DNA of 64,000 bases from Lachnospiraceae bacterium (GCA_017396555.1 JAFQLS010000008.1:1-64000); one strand, 5' to 3'; positions 36,293 through 46,331 are shown, numbered from the stretch's first letter. The notes: generated by a model not told the origin, from the letters alone. Translations and numbers: made by a program.

Positions 36293-36820
36293 TTACATGA
36301 TGCACGACACGGTTATTATGCTTCCGAGGATTCCTGCAAGAGTACAAATAAGTGCTCCTGCAAGAGTCCATTTTGTTTTAATGACTTTTGCAGCGATAAA
36401 ATAGACAGACATAGTATAAAAGATGGTTTCGGTGCTCGCTAATATAACAGAACCAAGAAATCCTTCATAGGAATCGGGTCCGTATTCTTTGAATAAATCT
36501 ATTACAAGACCATTTGCTGCTGATGAAGAAAAAATTTTTACAATAGCTATTGGTACTACTGGAGCAGGTAATCCTATAGTTTTAGTGGTATTACCTATTA
36601 GCCCTGCTAGAAATGTTAAAAATCCTGAAGAACTAAGAGTTCCAACTGCTATCATTAGACCGATAAGAGTTGGAACCAGATTGACAACAATTTTTATCCC
36701 TTCAGTTGCACCTTTGATAAAGTCGGAGTATATATTTTGTTTATTTATTAATCCATGTGCAACTATGTAAAAAATAACCAAAGGGATAATAGAATTTGAG
36801 ATAAATAAAATTAAATTCAT
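36293..36820 (-). CDS. spmB: Spore maturation protein B
   Basis: 175 aa membrane protein of the nucleoside-recognition family. SDFIKGATEGIKIVVNLVPTLIGLMIAVGTL, PAPVVPIAIVKIFSSSAANGL and STETIFYTMSVYF are SpmB signatures. It is the expected partner of SpmA but encoded on the opposite strand. It lies 35 bases downstream of fliB and could be cotranscribed with it. Confidence 0.88.
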   Translation of the reverse strand: MNLILFISNSIIPLVIFYIVAHGLINKQNIYSDFIKGATEGIKIVVNLVPTLIGLMIAVGTLSSSGFLTFLAGLIGNTTKTIGLPAPVVPIAIVKIFSSSAANGLVIDLFKEYGPDSYEGFLGSVILASTETIFYTMSVYFIAAKVIKTKWTLAGALICTLAGILGSIITVSCIM

Positions 36821-36855
36821 ATAATTATACCGTTTTAGTTAATTATATGTAGATG

Positions 36856-37959
36856 TTAATTAAATCTTTCCATAAATATTTCTTCTAAGGTATTTAGATT
36901 AATATCAGAATGTTCTACTTCTCTGGCGTATCGATAACTAATCTCTATGCAATCTTCGAAAGTTATTTGCTTGTGGCGGCTTAACCAAGTACTAATAATT
37001 ATTTCTTCAATAAAGAATACGGAAAATGTTGCAAGGGCAAGCTTGCTATATACACAGTCGTCATATACTGCTCCACAAAAATATGTGTAGACAAAAAACA
37101 TTAATAGTTGTTCTTTAAAAATATCCCATCTCTCAATAGATAAAAAACATACGAAATCCTGATAAAATTCATCTCTTATAATAGAGTAGTTATCAAAGGA
37201 TATGTCATACAAATTGTGTTTTAGTTCACTAATAATTTCAGGCCATTTCTTATCTAAAATTTCCAATTCGATAAATAACATATATGTAGCAGTCGCATTT
37301 TCGTATCTGTGGTGAGGAGTTATTGGAGGTACATCAGGTTTGGTATTTATAATATCCTCAATTTTATATATTTCTCCGTTATCCACACATAACTGCATTT
37401 CTTTGGCCAGAGTCATAATGTGTGCCATTCGCTCATCCGCAGACAATTCTCGGTTCTGAATTATACCAAACAAAACCTCTCTTGCCTGTTCTAATTGAGT
37501 GTGCATAAAGAAATCGAAATCTTCAAACTCATCAATTAATGGCTCTTCTAAATCGTCTTCCTGGGTGAGAAAAGTAAGCTTGTTTATTTCGTTTAGAATC
37601 ATATTGGCTGCCACAGGACAGGATAATGAAAGTGAGAATTCTCTTACACTTTCAAATTCTTCGATATGTCTAGGATATAAATGACATGTCTTGCAGAGAA
37701 ATTCTTCGCCTTTAGCGGTTACTAAATCACATAAATTATTATCATTAAGCATAGCGCATCTGCCGTTATTCTGAAAAAATGCCCCTTCTTCCCAATCGAT
37801 AGAATTCTTTAAACGGTGGCTAAATTCATCTTTTTCCTTGCTGTATTTTTCAAGGGTACCTTCATCAATCATTATTTGCCATCCGGCACAACAGGTGCTA
37901 GGGCATTTATCAGCTATGCATTTAAAATTGTCGTAGTAATGTGGCTTGACATATCTCAT
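36856..37959 (-). CDS. fliB: Flagellin lysine N-methylase FliB-like
   Basis: 367 aa. The N-terminus KPHYYDNFKCIADKCPSTCCAGWQIMIDEGTL with its clustered cysteines, and further cysteines in CAMLNDNNLCDLV, CKTCHLYPR and LSLSCPVAA, match the FliB family and suggest a metal or Fe-S site. FliB methylates surface lysines of flagellin in Salmonella; here the flagellin at 5955-7040 is a likely target. The C-terminal 200 residues are helical and poorly conserved. It has its own promoter. Confidence 0.85.
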   Translation of the reverse strand: MRYVKPHYYDNFKCIADKCPSTCCAGWQIMIDEGTLEKYSKEKDEFSHRLKNSIDWEEGAFFQNNGRCAMLNDNNLCDLVTAKGEEFLCKTCHLYPRHIEEFESVREFSLSLSCPVAANMILNEINKLTFLTQEDDLEEPLIDEFEDFDFFMHTQLEQAREVLFGIIQNRELSADERMAHIMTLAKEMQLCVDNGEIYKIEDIINTKPDVPPITPHHRYENATATYMLFIELEILDKKWPEIISELKHNLYDISFDNYSIIRDEFYQDFVCFLSIERWDIFKEQLLMFFVYTYFCGAVYDDCVYSKLALATFSVFFIEEIIISTWLSRHKQITFEDCIEISYRYAREVEHSDINLNTLEEIFMERFN

Positions 37960-37992
37960 GGTTTTTACCTCGGTTGTTTGTAAATGATATTG

Positions 37993-38021
37993 ATTATAAC
38001 ATTTTGAAAAGGGGAGTTCAA
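37993..38021 (-). promoter_or_regulatory. Promoter of fliB
   Basis: Minus strand: TTGAAC (38021-38016), 17 bases, perfect TATAAT (37998-37993), 34 bases before the ATG. Confidence 0.7.
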
Positions 38022-38096
38022 TGTGGTTGGGATAGAACTATGAAAATACTTATATGTACATATAGTAATTAAAGAGTGTTAGAGATAAGCTTTATC

Positions 38097-38125
38097 TTGA
38101 CCATAAACGAACTATCACTTATACT
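38097..38125 (+). promoter_or_regulatory. Promoter of the rhamnose-polysaccharide region
   Basis: TTGACC, 17 bases, TATACT, 31 bases before the ATG at 38156. Confidence 0.65.
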
Positions 38126-38155
38126 TATACTGATGTAATATATGGAGATGAGTTA

Positions 38156-39196
38156 ATGAAGACAAGAAATTCCAATTTAGAAATGTTGAGAATATTATGT
38201 ATGTTGATGATTATTTCGCATCATTATTCAGTACATGGTTTTGCATCGTTTGGTTTAACATATGGTACAAATAGACATTTAGTGGATATTTTGTCAATGG
38301 GCGGAAAATTAGGTGTTAATATATTTGTGTTGATCTCAGGATATTTTGTAATAAAAACGGAGATAAGTATTTATAAAATAATATCAATTATAGTTCAGAC
38401 TTGGTTTTATTCTATTGGGATACTTGTATTATTCTTGACTGTATTATCAACCGAGAAAACAATCGAAGGTATAGACATAAAAAAAAGTATTATGCCATTA
38501 TCGTATCAAACATATTGGTTTGTTACGTGCTATGTTATTTTGATGATACTAACACCGTATATAAATATTTTAGTAAATAACATATCAAAAAAGATGCACT
38601 GTAAATTAATAGTGATATTTCTATGTATGTGGTCAGTAATACCGTCTATATTCAGAGAAAACTTATTAATGTATAGTGAATTAGGATGGTTTGTGTTGTT
38701 GTATTTTATAGCGACATATATTAGAAAATATGTAGACAATGATAAAATTAACCTTAAAAAACATATAGGTATAACTATTTTATCAGGAGTTTTATTAGTT
38801 GTTTCTGTGGTAATGCTGGATTGTATAGGACGTACGTATATGATAGAAGAATTATCAGTTATGAGAAGATGGTACTCTAGTATGAATAGTGTGATTGTAA
38901 TAGTACTATCTATAGAGCTGTTTTTGGTTTTTCTTGCAATGAAAGAAAAAAGTAACAGATTCGTCAATACAATAGCAAGTGCTACATTTGGTGTATATTT
39001 GATACATGATAATTTTTTATTAAGGCCATATATATGGGATGTTATTTTTAAAAATAAGGAAATGTATTCATCGCAATATTTGATTGTACATGCTATATGC
39101 ACGATAAGTATTATATTTGTAGTGTGTCTAATAATTGACTTGATAAGACAATTACTTGTTAAATTATTTATTAAATTTATTAGGAGGTTAAAATGA
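38156..39196 (+). CDS. Acyltransferase family 3 membrane protein
   Basis: 346 aa with about ten membrane segments. NSNLEMLRILCMLMIISHHYS gives the family signature with the catalytic His pair at 22-23; GVNIFVLISGYFVIK is the second conserved motif. Likely O-acetyl (or similar) transfer to an exported glycan. It is the first gene of the plus-strand unit and overlaps the methyltransferase gene by four bases (ATGA). Confidence 0.85.
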   Translation: MKTRNSNLEMLRILCMLMIISHHYSVHGFASFGLTYGTNRHLVDILSMGGKLGVNIFVLISGYFVIKTEISIYKIISIIVQTWFYSIGILVLFLTVLSTEKTIEGIDIKKSIMPLSYQTYWFVTCYVILMILTPYINILVNNISKKMHCKLIVIFLCMWSVIPSIFRENLLMYSELGWFVLLYFIATYIRKYVDNDKINLKKHIGITILSGVLLVVSVVMLDCIGRTYMIEELSVMRRWYSSMNSVIVIVLSIELFLVFLAMKEKSNRFVNTIASATFGVYLIHDNFLLRPYIWDVIFKNKEMYSSQYLIVHAICTISIIFVVCLIIDLIRQLLVKLFIKFIRRLK

Positions 39197-40587
39197 ACTA
39201 TAATATTAAAGTAATTAGACCGGGATCAACACATGCTAAATTTTTGGATGAGATAGAACCAGGAAGTACTGTGCTTGAATGTGGATGTGCTACAGGATAT
39301 ATGACAAGATACATGAGTGAGGAGCTTGGTGTCAAGGTATGGATTGTAGAGTATGAGAAAAAAGCCTTTGATTTGGCTATAAATTATGCTGAAGGTGGAC
39401 TCTGTGCAGATTTAATGGGTGATGAATGGAGAGAATATTTTAGAGGATATAAGTTCGACTATATTATGTTCGCGGATGTTCTTGAACATGTATATGATCC
39501 TAAATATGTATTGCAGTCAGCAACTGCCTTGCTAAAGAAGGAAGGTAAAATATTAGTTTCGCTTCCAAACATCGGACATAATGACATAATTATGAGTTTA
39601 TACGAGGATAATTGGAATTATAAAACAACAGGTCTTTTAGATGAAACACATATAAGGTTCTTTGGTTATAAAAATATAGACAAATTTTTTAATGAGGCAG
39701 GACTTTCAATAATCAAAAAAGATCATGTATTTACTAATCTTGGAGAAAGCGAACATAGAACAAAATTTAACAATAACAATGCTGTATTATTAGATGCCTT
39801 AAAACTAAGAAAATATGGAAATATATATCAATTTGTTATAGTTGCGCAAAGAACAGACTATGTAGTGACAAATGATATTAAACAGGAAGAGATGCCGGTT
39901 AAGCCGATTAGTTTTATTGGGAATGCGTTTTATAATGATACGATGGCATTTTCAGGAAACAAAAGAATAGATTTGAGGCTGAATGTAGATGGTATAATAA
40001 GAGAACAGTTTGATTACACGAAGATAAATGATAAATATTTTAGATATGATCCGATAGAGGGAACTCATTGTGTAGTAAAGGGAATTCAATTTGAAGCAGA
40101 TGGAAAAGTGTTGGATATAGAATCGCACAATGGCGTACAGCTTAATGGTAGTGATAAGATTATATTTGAAAATGATGACCCAAGAATAATTGTTAGTGTT
40201 CCAGAGGGAACTAAGGAATTAAAGATTTCTGGAAGGGTTATTCCTATATTTACTAATTTAGAAAGAGAACTGGCAAAGAAGGCTGTCGAATTTGATAATA
40301 TGAGACTTGAGGCCGAGAGAGAAAAGGAACAGATACGAATTGCCTTGGAGAATGCATATAAGCTATTAAATAATTGTACCAGTTCAGAAATAGTTGAGCG
40401 TGCAGCAAAGCTAGAAGCTATGTATGAGGAATATGAAAATGCAGAAAAGAAAGAAAAGAAACAGTTGCTTAAGAATTATTCGAATGGTGTTATAGAAAAT
40501 ATTAATGTATCATATGAAGAGACGGAGATTGCAAAGAAAAGCAATGAAATAAAAAATGTTATTAATTCTTTGAAAAAATATGTATAA
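39193..40587 (+). CDS. SAM-dependent methyltransferase with coiled-coil tail
   Basis: 464 aa. The N-terminal class I methyltransferase domain (about 1-220) has TVLECGCATGYMTRYM (motif I), FADVLEHVYDPKYVLQS and LLKKEGKILVSLPN. A beta-rich middle (about 230-350) is followed by a charged helical stretch (about 355-464) likely to form a coiled coil, similar in layout to enzymes that cap or size O-polysaccharide chains. Coupled to the acyltransferase by a 4-base overlap. It may methylate a sugar or phosphate of the polymer (inference). Confidence 0.8.
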   Translation: MNYNIKVIRPGSTHAKFLDEIEPGSTVLECGCATGYMTRYMSEELGVKVWIVEYEKKAFDLAINYAEGGLCADLMGDEWREYFRGYKFDYIMFADVLEHVYDPKYVLQSATALLKKEGKILVSLPNIGHNDIIMSLYEDNWNYKTTGLLDETHIRFFGYKNIDKFFNEAGLSIIKKDHVFTNLGESEHRTKFNNNNAVLLDALKLRKYGNIYQFVIVAQRTDYVVTNDIKQEEMPVKPISFIGNAFYNDTMAFSGNKRIDLRLNVDGIIREQFDYTKINDKYFRYDPIEGTHCVVKGIQFEADGKVLDIESHNGVQLNGSDKIIFENDDPRIIVSVPEGTKELKISGRVIPIFTNLERELAKKAVEFDNMRLEAEREKEQIRIALENAYKLLNNCTSSEIVERAAKLEAMYEEYENAEKKEKKQLLKNYSNGVIENINVSYEETEIAKKSNEIKNVINSLKKYV

Positions 40588-40601
40588 AAGAAGGATAAAA
40601 T

Positions 40602-41405
40602 ATGGAAATAGTAAAGACTACAGAAGACATAAAAAGTGTCGTAAATAATACTATTGAGTCTGGTAAAATCGAGTTGATTAATAGTACTATAACATTTTGT
40701 GGAGAAGGCAATATATTGGTGCTTGAGGATGGAGTTAAACTGGTAAATAGCAATATAAGATTTGAATCAGACAATTCGTTGATATATTTATCATCTTGTT
40801 ATTGGGGTTATAGTTTGGAAATTCAAATATACAAGAATTGTGTATGTTCATTTGGAAAAAATAATTATATTAATGCAAGAATGTCGCTAATTATTGGAGA
40901 GGGAATGAACTTCTTTTGTGGAAAAGAATCCTTATTTGCAAGAGAAGTAAAAATCAGAACCTCCGACCATCATTTAATATACGATATTGATTCTATGAAA
41001 AGGATTAATTACGGAAAATCTGTATATCTAGGAGACCATATTTGGCTAGCTGATGGATGTAGAATTTTTAAAGGTTCGATGATAGGTTCGGGTTCAATAA
41101 TAGGAGCTGGAGCTACTATAACTAATAAAGTTATAGGAAGTAATGAAATGTGGGCTGGAACTAAACGAATTAAGAAAAAAGTATGTTTTCTTAGTGCGAG
41201 TCCTCTTAAGGATTATGGCGCAGAATTAGAAAAATATGATGAACTGGATAACAACAAATATATTTATAGTGAAGAAGGACAAATAATATCTTTTACCGAT
41301 ATCGAAGAGAAATTACAGGTAATGAATGTAAATGATAAAAAGCAATATATTAAAGAGTTGTATCAGAACACCTCTAAAAATCTATTTTATATTAAAAGCT
41401 TATAA
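40602..41405 (+). CDS. Left-handed beta-helix (hexapeptide) acyltransferase
   Basis: 267 aa. Hexapeptide repeats from about residue 60 to 190; YLGDHIWLADGCRIFKGSMIGSGSIIGAGATITNKVIGSNEMWAGT is the classic LbH acetyltransferase end, and SDHHLIYDID carries the probable catalytic histidines. It resembles colanic-acid type WcaF/WcaB enzymes. Acetyl-CoA would be the donor and a sugar the acceptor. It lies 14 bases after the methyltransferase gene. Confidence 0.85.
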   Translation: MEIVKTTEDIKSVVNNTIESGKIELINSTITFCGEGNILVLEDGVKLVNSNIRFESDNSLIYLSSCYWGYSLEIQIYKNCVCSFGKNNYINARMSLIIGEGMNFFCGKESLFAREVKIRTSDHHLIYDIDSMKRINYGKSVYLGDHIWLADGCRIFKGSMIGSGSIIGAGATITNKVIGSNEMWAGTKRIKKKVCFLSASPLKDYGAELEKYDELDNNKYIYSEEGQIISFTDIEEKLQVMNVNDKKQYIKELYQNTSKNLFYIKSL

Positions 41406-41429
41406 AATATAATAAAGGGAGTGACAACA

Positions 41430-43256
41430 ATGTTTTTTGGAAAAAAGAAAGAAAAGAAAAAAATTCTTATTATAGAAAGTCTTACAAGAGAAAATATAAA
41501 AAGATTAACAGTTGAGTTTCCGATAATGCATTATGACAACGTGTATGTTAAGAATGCGAATGGTACAACGCTTCCAAAGGAATATACCAATGTTATATAT
41601 AACGAAGATGCATCAGATGTGGATGGCGATAAGTATTATCTGGGAGTGGATAAGGCTGAAGGTCATATTATTAAGGAAGAGGAAGTGACATTTCCTGAAC
41701 TTAATAAGCCATATATGAAGTATAATTTTGGTAGTTTAAATCCAGATAAAACATTTTGTGTGTTTGTACCGGAAGAAAAAAATGGTTTGTTTTATTTTGT
41801 GAATTATTTTTCAAGATTACTTGATTTCTGTGAAAAAAATGGAATAGAGCCAGTAGTAGATATGTCTAATTTCAGAAATCTTTATATATCCGATGATAAT
41901 CTAGGAAAGTTCAATGCTTGGGAAAGTTATTTTGAAAATTTTACGAACATACCACTCAAAGAAGTATACAGTAGTCAAAATGTAATAATTGCTTCACAGG
42001 ATATGAATAGCATAACTTACAATAAATTTGGTAACGGCGATAGAATCAAAATATATGAAAAGTATTTCAAACTTAGCAAGAACTTAAATGCTGCAGCAGA
42101 AAAAGAAATTGAAAGATTAGGACTAAATAATAGAAGAGTTCTAGGCGTATTGTGTAGAGGTACAGATTATCTTACAGCATATAAGCATGCTATCCCACTT
42201 GATGCTCACGAGATGGCTGCGGTGGCTATGAGGCATATGTTTGAATATCGTTGCGACTATGTATTCTTAAGTACTGAAGATCAGAGCATACTTGATTATT
42301 TTATATCAGTGTTTGGAGATAAATGTTTGTATACTAATCAGCAGCGTTTCTCAAATATAGGTAATGAGAAGATTGGTCATATAATGAGAGATGTTAAAGA
42401 GAAGAGAGAGAATGATGAGTATTTAAGAGGAGAGGAATATTTTATAACTATTCATTGTCTTAGTAAATGTCATAATCTCACAGCTACTCATTGTGCAGGA
42501 ACAAGAGCTGCAATTGTATTAAATGGAAATAAATATGAGCATGTTAATGTAATGAATAAAGGAATATCTTGTGTTAATGGAGACAATCCTTTGTTTGTAG
42601 AAAGTCATAATAAGAACCTTATTTCAATTAAATTGGATAAGACTATACAAAAGTCTGGAATTACAATGGAAAATGCTGTAGATGGAAAGGTTCATATATT
42701 TGGAAAAGCTGAGGGCAAGGTTTCTCTATATATCAAGACCAGATGTAGAAGCTTCATTTGTGATGGTGTAACCTATTCAATGTCTATTAAAGGTTTTGAA
42801 AAGTATGATGTTAACGATGCTCATTTCACAATGAAAACGTACTCATTGAATGATAAGGGTGAAGCTGTAGATAACAAATGGTGGTGCAAAAACGGAGAAC
42901 ATTTTGCCTACGAAAAAAAGCCTGAATATTATGACATATATATTGTGTTAGAAGAAGGTGTTGAAATAGATACCACAATTTCAGTTCAGTTTGAAATGGG
43001 AAAGGATTGTACAGCGTATGTTCAGAGCCACACGAGCATAACTGAGATAGGCTTAAAGGATGATAAAGGACAGTTTCATGAACTAGCTGAAGGTGATAAG
43101 ATAAATCTGCAGAATGGTGTTATGACTATAGGTTCTAAGAGAGTCGCCTTAAATCATGATGAGTTTAAGAAATATAGAAATATAGTACGTTATCAGAATG
43201 GAATTGTTTGTTATAAATATAAGGATTCATATATAAATGATGATATGATATTATAA
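41430..43256 (+). CDS. Fucosyltransferase-fold glycosyltransferase with beta-rich C-terminus
   Basis: 608 aa from the ATG at 41430 (AGGGAG 8 bases upstream). The central region RVLGVLCRGTDYLTAYKHAIPLDAHEM and YVFLSTEDQSILDYFISVFGDK resembles the NodZ/GT11/GT23/O-fucosyltransferase fold, in which H/C-x-RGTD binds the GDP-sugar. The last 210 residues (from about 400) are a beta-rich domain without a recognised family. It could transfer fucose or another deoxysugar to the polymer. No GDP-fucose synthesis genes are in the window. Confidence 0.6.
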   Translation: MFFGKKKEKKKILIIESLTRENIKRLTVEFPIMHYDNVYVKNANGTTLPKEYTNVIYNEDASDVDGDKYYLGVDKAEGHIIKEEEVTFPELNKPYMKYNFGSLNPDKTFCVFVPEEKNGLFYFVNYFSRLLDFCEKNGIEPVVDMSNFRNLYISDDNLGKFNAWESYFENFTNIPLKEVYSSQNVIIASQDMNSITYNKFGNGDRIKIYEKYFKLSKNLNAAAEKEIERLGLNNRRVLGVLCRGTDYLTAYKHAIPLDAHEMAAVAMRHMFEYRCDYVFLSTEDQSILDYFISVFGDKCLYTNQQRFSNIGNEKIGHIMRDVKEKRENDEYLRGEEYFITIHCLSKCHNLTATHCAGTRAAIVLNGNKYEHVNVMNKGISCVNGDNPLFVESHNKNLISIKLDKTIQKSGITMENAVDGKVHIFGKAEGKVSLYIKTRCRSFICDGVTYSMSIKGFEKYDVNDAHFTMKTYSLNDKGEAVDNKWWCKNGEHFAYEKKPEYYDIYIVLEEGVEIDTTISVQFEMGKDCTAYVQSHTSITEIGLKDDKGQFHELAEGDKINLQNGVMTIGSKRVALNHDEFKKYRNIVRYQNGIVCYKYKDSYINDDMIL

Positions 43257-43341
43257 TAAAAAGTTTACACTTTGAATTTACAATGTTAAAATGAGACAAG
43301 TAGTGTATGTGAATAAATATCGAAAGAAGGAAAATCGCATT

Positions 43342-46314
43342 ATGATAAAGAAAAAAACGAAAGAGTATAAAGCAATTGAAAATTCGGAATTCTTTGACAG
43401 TGCATATTATGCAAGTCATAGAAAGTCATTGGCGTCTAAGGATGTGGATTTAGTTGAACATTATTTAAAATCCGGTTGGATAGATGGTTTAAATCCAAGC
43501 AAAGATTTTATAGGTGATGATTACCTAACCTTGAATCCGGATGTAAAGGAGCAGAATATTAATCCCCTTGCACATTATGAGATGTTTGGTAAAAATGAAA
43601 AACGTAAATACAAAATCATTCAAAAGAAAATGAGAAGAAAAAAGGTTGAAAAGCCGAAACTTGATACAAGATTTGTTGATGTAGCAAGAGTGCAGGCGGC
43701 TATGTTTAAGATTGAGGAAGAAGCAAAGGGAAGTGTGAAATTTATTTTGCTTTTCTCGCATATGCTGAATCTTACAGGAGCACCTAGAGCATTATTTAAT
43801 ATGGCTATGGTGTTAAAAGAACAGGGATATTATCCGGTTATTCTGTCACTTAGAGGTGGTGACATGTCAAAGGAGCTTGAAGAGAATAATATTCCTTATC
43901 TTGTGGTAGCAGATTTCAAGGATCCTACAACCTGCCAGATCATATCTGAATTTATGAATTTATTTGATGTTACAATATTCAACACATTGGTAACAGTGAA
44001 GCTTGTGAATAAGCTTATGGACAATAATACTTATAAAATTGCATGGATTCATGAAGGCTCGTTTGAGTATGATAATGCTACCGCGGATACAGATATTGGA
44101 AAGTCTCTTAATTGCTTCGATAAGGTATATTCTGTTGGTTCATATTCAAAGAGTTTTACAGATAAGTATATATCAAATGAGAAATCGTCTTCCCTTTTAT
44201 ATGGTATGGATGACACTGCATCTGGTGATGATTATACAACATCTCACGATAAGGTGGTATTTTCTGTAACGGGGTCTATTAGTGAAAGAAAGGCGCAGTC
44301 AGTTTTGCTTGATGCTATAGAGCTGATGCCAAAGAATCAGCTTGATAAGTGTGAATTTGTATTTATGGGACCATCCCTCGACGTTGAAACTACAGTTCGA
44401 TTATTTAGAATGGAAAGAGAATATTCTAATATTAAATATTTGGGCTCGCTACCATATGATGAGATTCTTGATATGATGCATCATATTGATGTAGTAGTTA
44501 CTCCTTCACTTGATGATCCAATGCCAATAGTTGCTACAGAGGCAATGATGTTTAAAAAAGTTTCAATTGTATCTAGAAACACAGGAACAGCTTCGTTTAT
44601 TAAAGATGGAATAAATGGATATGTGGTTGAAGCTGGAGATGCTAAAGGCTTATGCGATACTCTTGTAAGAGCTATTAATGAACGTGAGAAATTTGCGAGC
44701 ATGGGTGAAGAAGGTAGAAAGGTTTATGAGGAAAACTTTACTACAGAGTGCTTTACTAAGAATATTAGAGATATTATTGCTGAATATGAGAAATGCATTG
44801 AAATAAAGAGAAATAAAGAAAAAGAAGAGGACTCAGTACAGACATTGGAAGTAAAGCTGTTTGATATTGAATGTGGACAGAATGAGACAAGATTTGCAAT
44901 AGGTATTCCTTGTGAAAATGATGTTACAATGACAATTGATGGAGTAGCAGTTGATCTGCTAGAAACTTATGATAGAGAAGATTATAAATGCTTTAATGAG
45001 TTTTTAGGTGATTCCGAGCAGAAACTATGTATATTTAAGACAGATATATGTAAGGAAAAGTTGTTTGGAAAAGAGATTTTAGTTGTCACAGAAGATGAAA
45101 TTAAGGTCAAACTTATTTTGTCTAACTATGTAAACATGTATGTACTTTCAAAGAAAGGCTACTATGTTCAGATTGTAGACGATAATAAGATTAAGATATG
45201 TGAAAGAGATGAATTTATAGAATATGCAAAGCTTAAGGCGGGAGAAAGAGGGGCAACAAGAGAGATTTTAGATGAGCTTCTTTTAGAGCCAGAGAAGGAA
45301 TATAGCTTGTATATAGAAACTCTTAACAATCATAATGACAATGCGTATAGTTTATTCCTTGAAGATTTAAAGACAAATGATAAGGCATATTTCGTAACTT
45401 CAAAACAGGTATATGACAACGAGCCTAACATATTCTATAAGGATCATTATGTGGTATTAAATACAGAAAAATATAAGAGTATGGTGCCTCGTGCAAAGAA
45501 GATAGTGGCATCTTGGTGGATGTTCCCGGTTTATGGGTATGAAAGATCAGAAATACTTTATCCATTTTTGAATTATGAGTTTACATCAGTTCTTCATGGT
45601 GTATCTTATGATAAGAATTCATATTATCTTCATTACTTCAATTTTGGAAGGGCGAAGGAAACAATTTGTTGTTCGGAATTTGAAAAGGAATATTTAGAAA
45701 CATGTGTTGGTCTTGATAATGTAAAGGTTATGGGTTATCCTCGTATGGACAAATGGGCTGATAAGAAGCTGGATGAAAAAATGATTGTTCTTTTCCCTAC
45801 ATGGAGAAAGGAAGTGTCAGATACATATGTAAATGACATTTGCAGAATCTGTCTTTATATAAAAGATAAGCATCCTGAATATAAGATAATTTATGCAGCA
45901 CATCCATCAGTTCGTCCGGGAATATATAACAAGATAATCGATAGGTTACAGTTCATATCAGAAGATATTATTGCAATTAATGCTATGGATAGTAATGCAT
46001 TCAATGAATATTTTGCTAAAGCGAAATATTTAATCACAGATTACTCTTCTGTTGCGTATGATTTTGCATATAAGAAGGATAGTGTAGTTATTTATTATCT
46101 GAATGAAAAAATGATAGGTAACCATTATGATCTTAGAGATGTATTCTATGAAGGACATTGTGGTGTGCTTACAAAGGAAATCCCTGAAATATTGTCAGTA
46201 ATAGAAGGTAATTATGATTCTAAGAAGCTTGAAGAAAGAAAGAAGAAGTTCTTTACCTATAGAGATGGAAAGAATGTAGAGAGAGTAATGAAAGAAATAG
46301 AATCTAATTCATAA
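43342..46314 (+). CDS. GT4 glycosyltransferase fused to CDP-glycerol phosphotransferase
   Basis: 990 aa from the ATG at 43342 (AAGGA upstream); a start 51 bases earlier has no site. Order: (1) residues about 12-85, a module with DLVEHYLKSGWIDGLNPS...YLTLNPDV...PLAHYEMFGKNEKR, often seen at the start of wall-glycan transferases; (2) about 130-490, a GT-B domain with LTGAPRALFNMA and SLDDPMPIVATEAM in place of E-x7-E; (3) about 650-985, a TagB/TagF-like polyol-phosphate transferase domain (VLHGVSYDKNSYYLHY, YPRMDKWADKK, LFPTWRKE, YAAHPSVRP, LITDYSSVAYDFA). It may add a sugar and a glycerol or ribitol phosphate to the same glycan. Confidence 0.82.
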   Translation: MIKKKTKEYKAIENSEFFDSAYYASHRKSLASKDVDLVEHYLKSGWIDGLNPSKDFIGDDYLTLNPDVKEQNINPLAHYEMFGKNEKRKYKIIQKKMRRKKVEKPKLDTRFVDVARVQAAMFKIEEEAKGSVKFILLFSHMLNLTGAPRALFNMAMVLKEQGYYPVILSLRGGDMSKELEENNIPYLVVADFKDPTTCQIISEFMNLFDVTIFNTLVTVKLVNKLMDNNTYKIAWIHEGSFEYDNATADTDIGKSLNCFDKVYSVGSYSKSFTDKYISNEKSSSLLYGMDDTASGDDYTTSHDKVVFSVTGSISERKAQSVLLDAIELMPKNQLDKCEFVFMGPSLDVETTVRLFRMEREYSNIKYLGSLPYDEILDMMHHIDVVVTPSLDDPMPIVATEAMMFKKVSIVSRNTGTASFIKDGINGYVVEAGDAKGLCDTLVRAINEREKFASMGEEGRKVYEENFTTECFTKNIRDIIAEYEKCIEIKRNKEKEEDSVQTLEVKLFDIECGQNETRFAIGIPCENDVTMTIDGVAVDLLETYDREDYKCFNEFLGDSEQKLCIFKTDICKEKLFGKEILVVTEDEIKVKLILSNYVNMYVLSKKGYYVQIVDDNKIKICERDEFIEYAKLKAGERGATREILDELLLEPEKEYSLYIETLNNHNDNAYSLFLEDLKTNDKAYFVTSKQVYDNEPNIFYKDHYVVLNTEKYKSMVPRAKKIVASWWMFPVYGYERSEILYPFLNYEFTSVLHGVSYDKNSYYLHYFNFGRAKETICCSEFEKEYLETCVGLDNVKVMGYPRMDKWADKKLDEKMIVLFPTWRKEVSDTYVNDICRICLYIKDKHPEYKIIYAAHPSVRPGIYNKIIDRLQFISEDIIAINAMDSNAFNEYFAKAKYLITDYSSVAYDFAYKKDSVVIYYLNEKMIGNHYDLRDVFYEGHCGVLTKEIPEILSVIEGNYDSKKLEERKKKFFTYRDGKNVERVMKEIESNS

Positions 46315-46331
46315 GTTTGTGAATATTAAAT

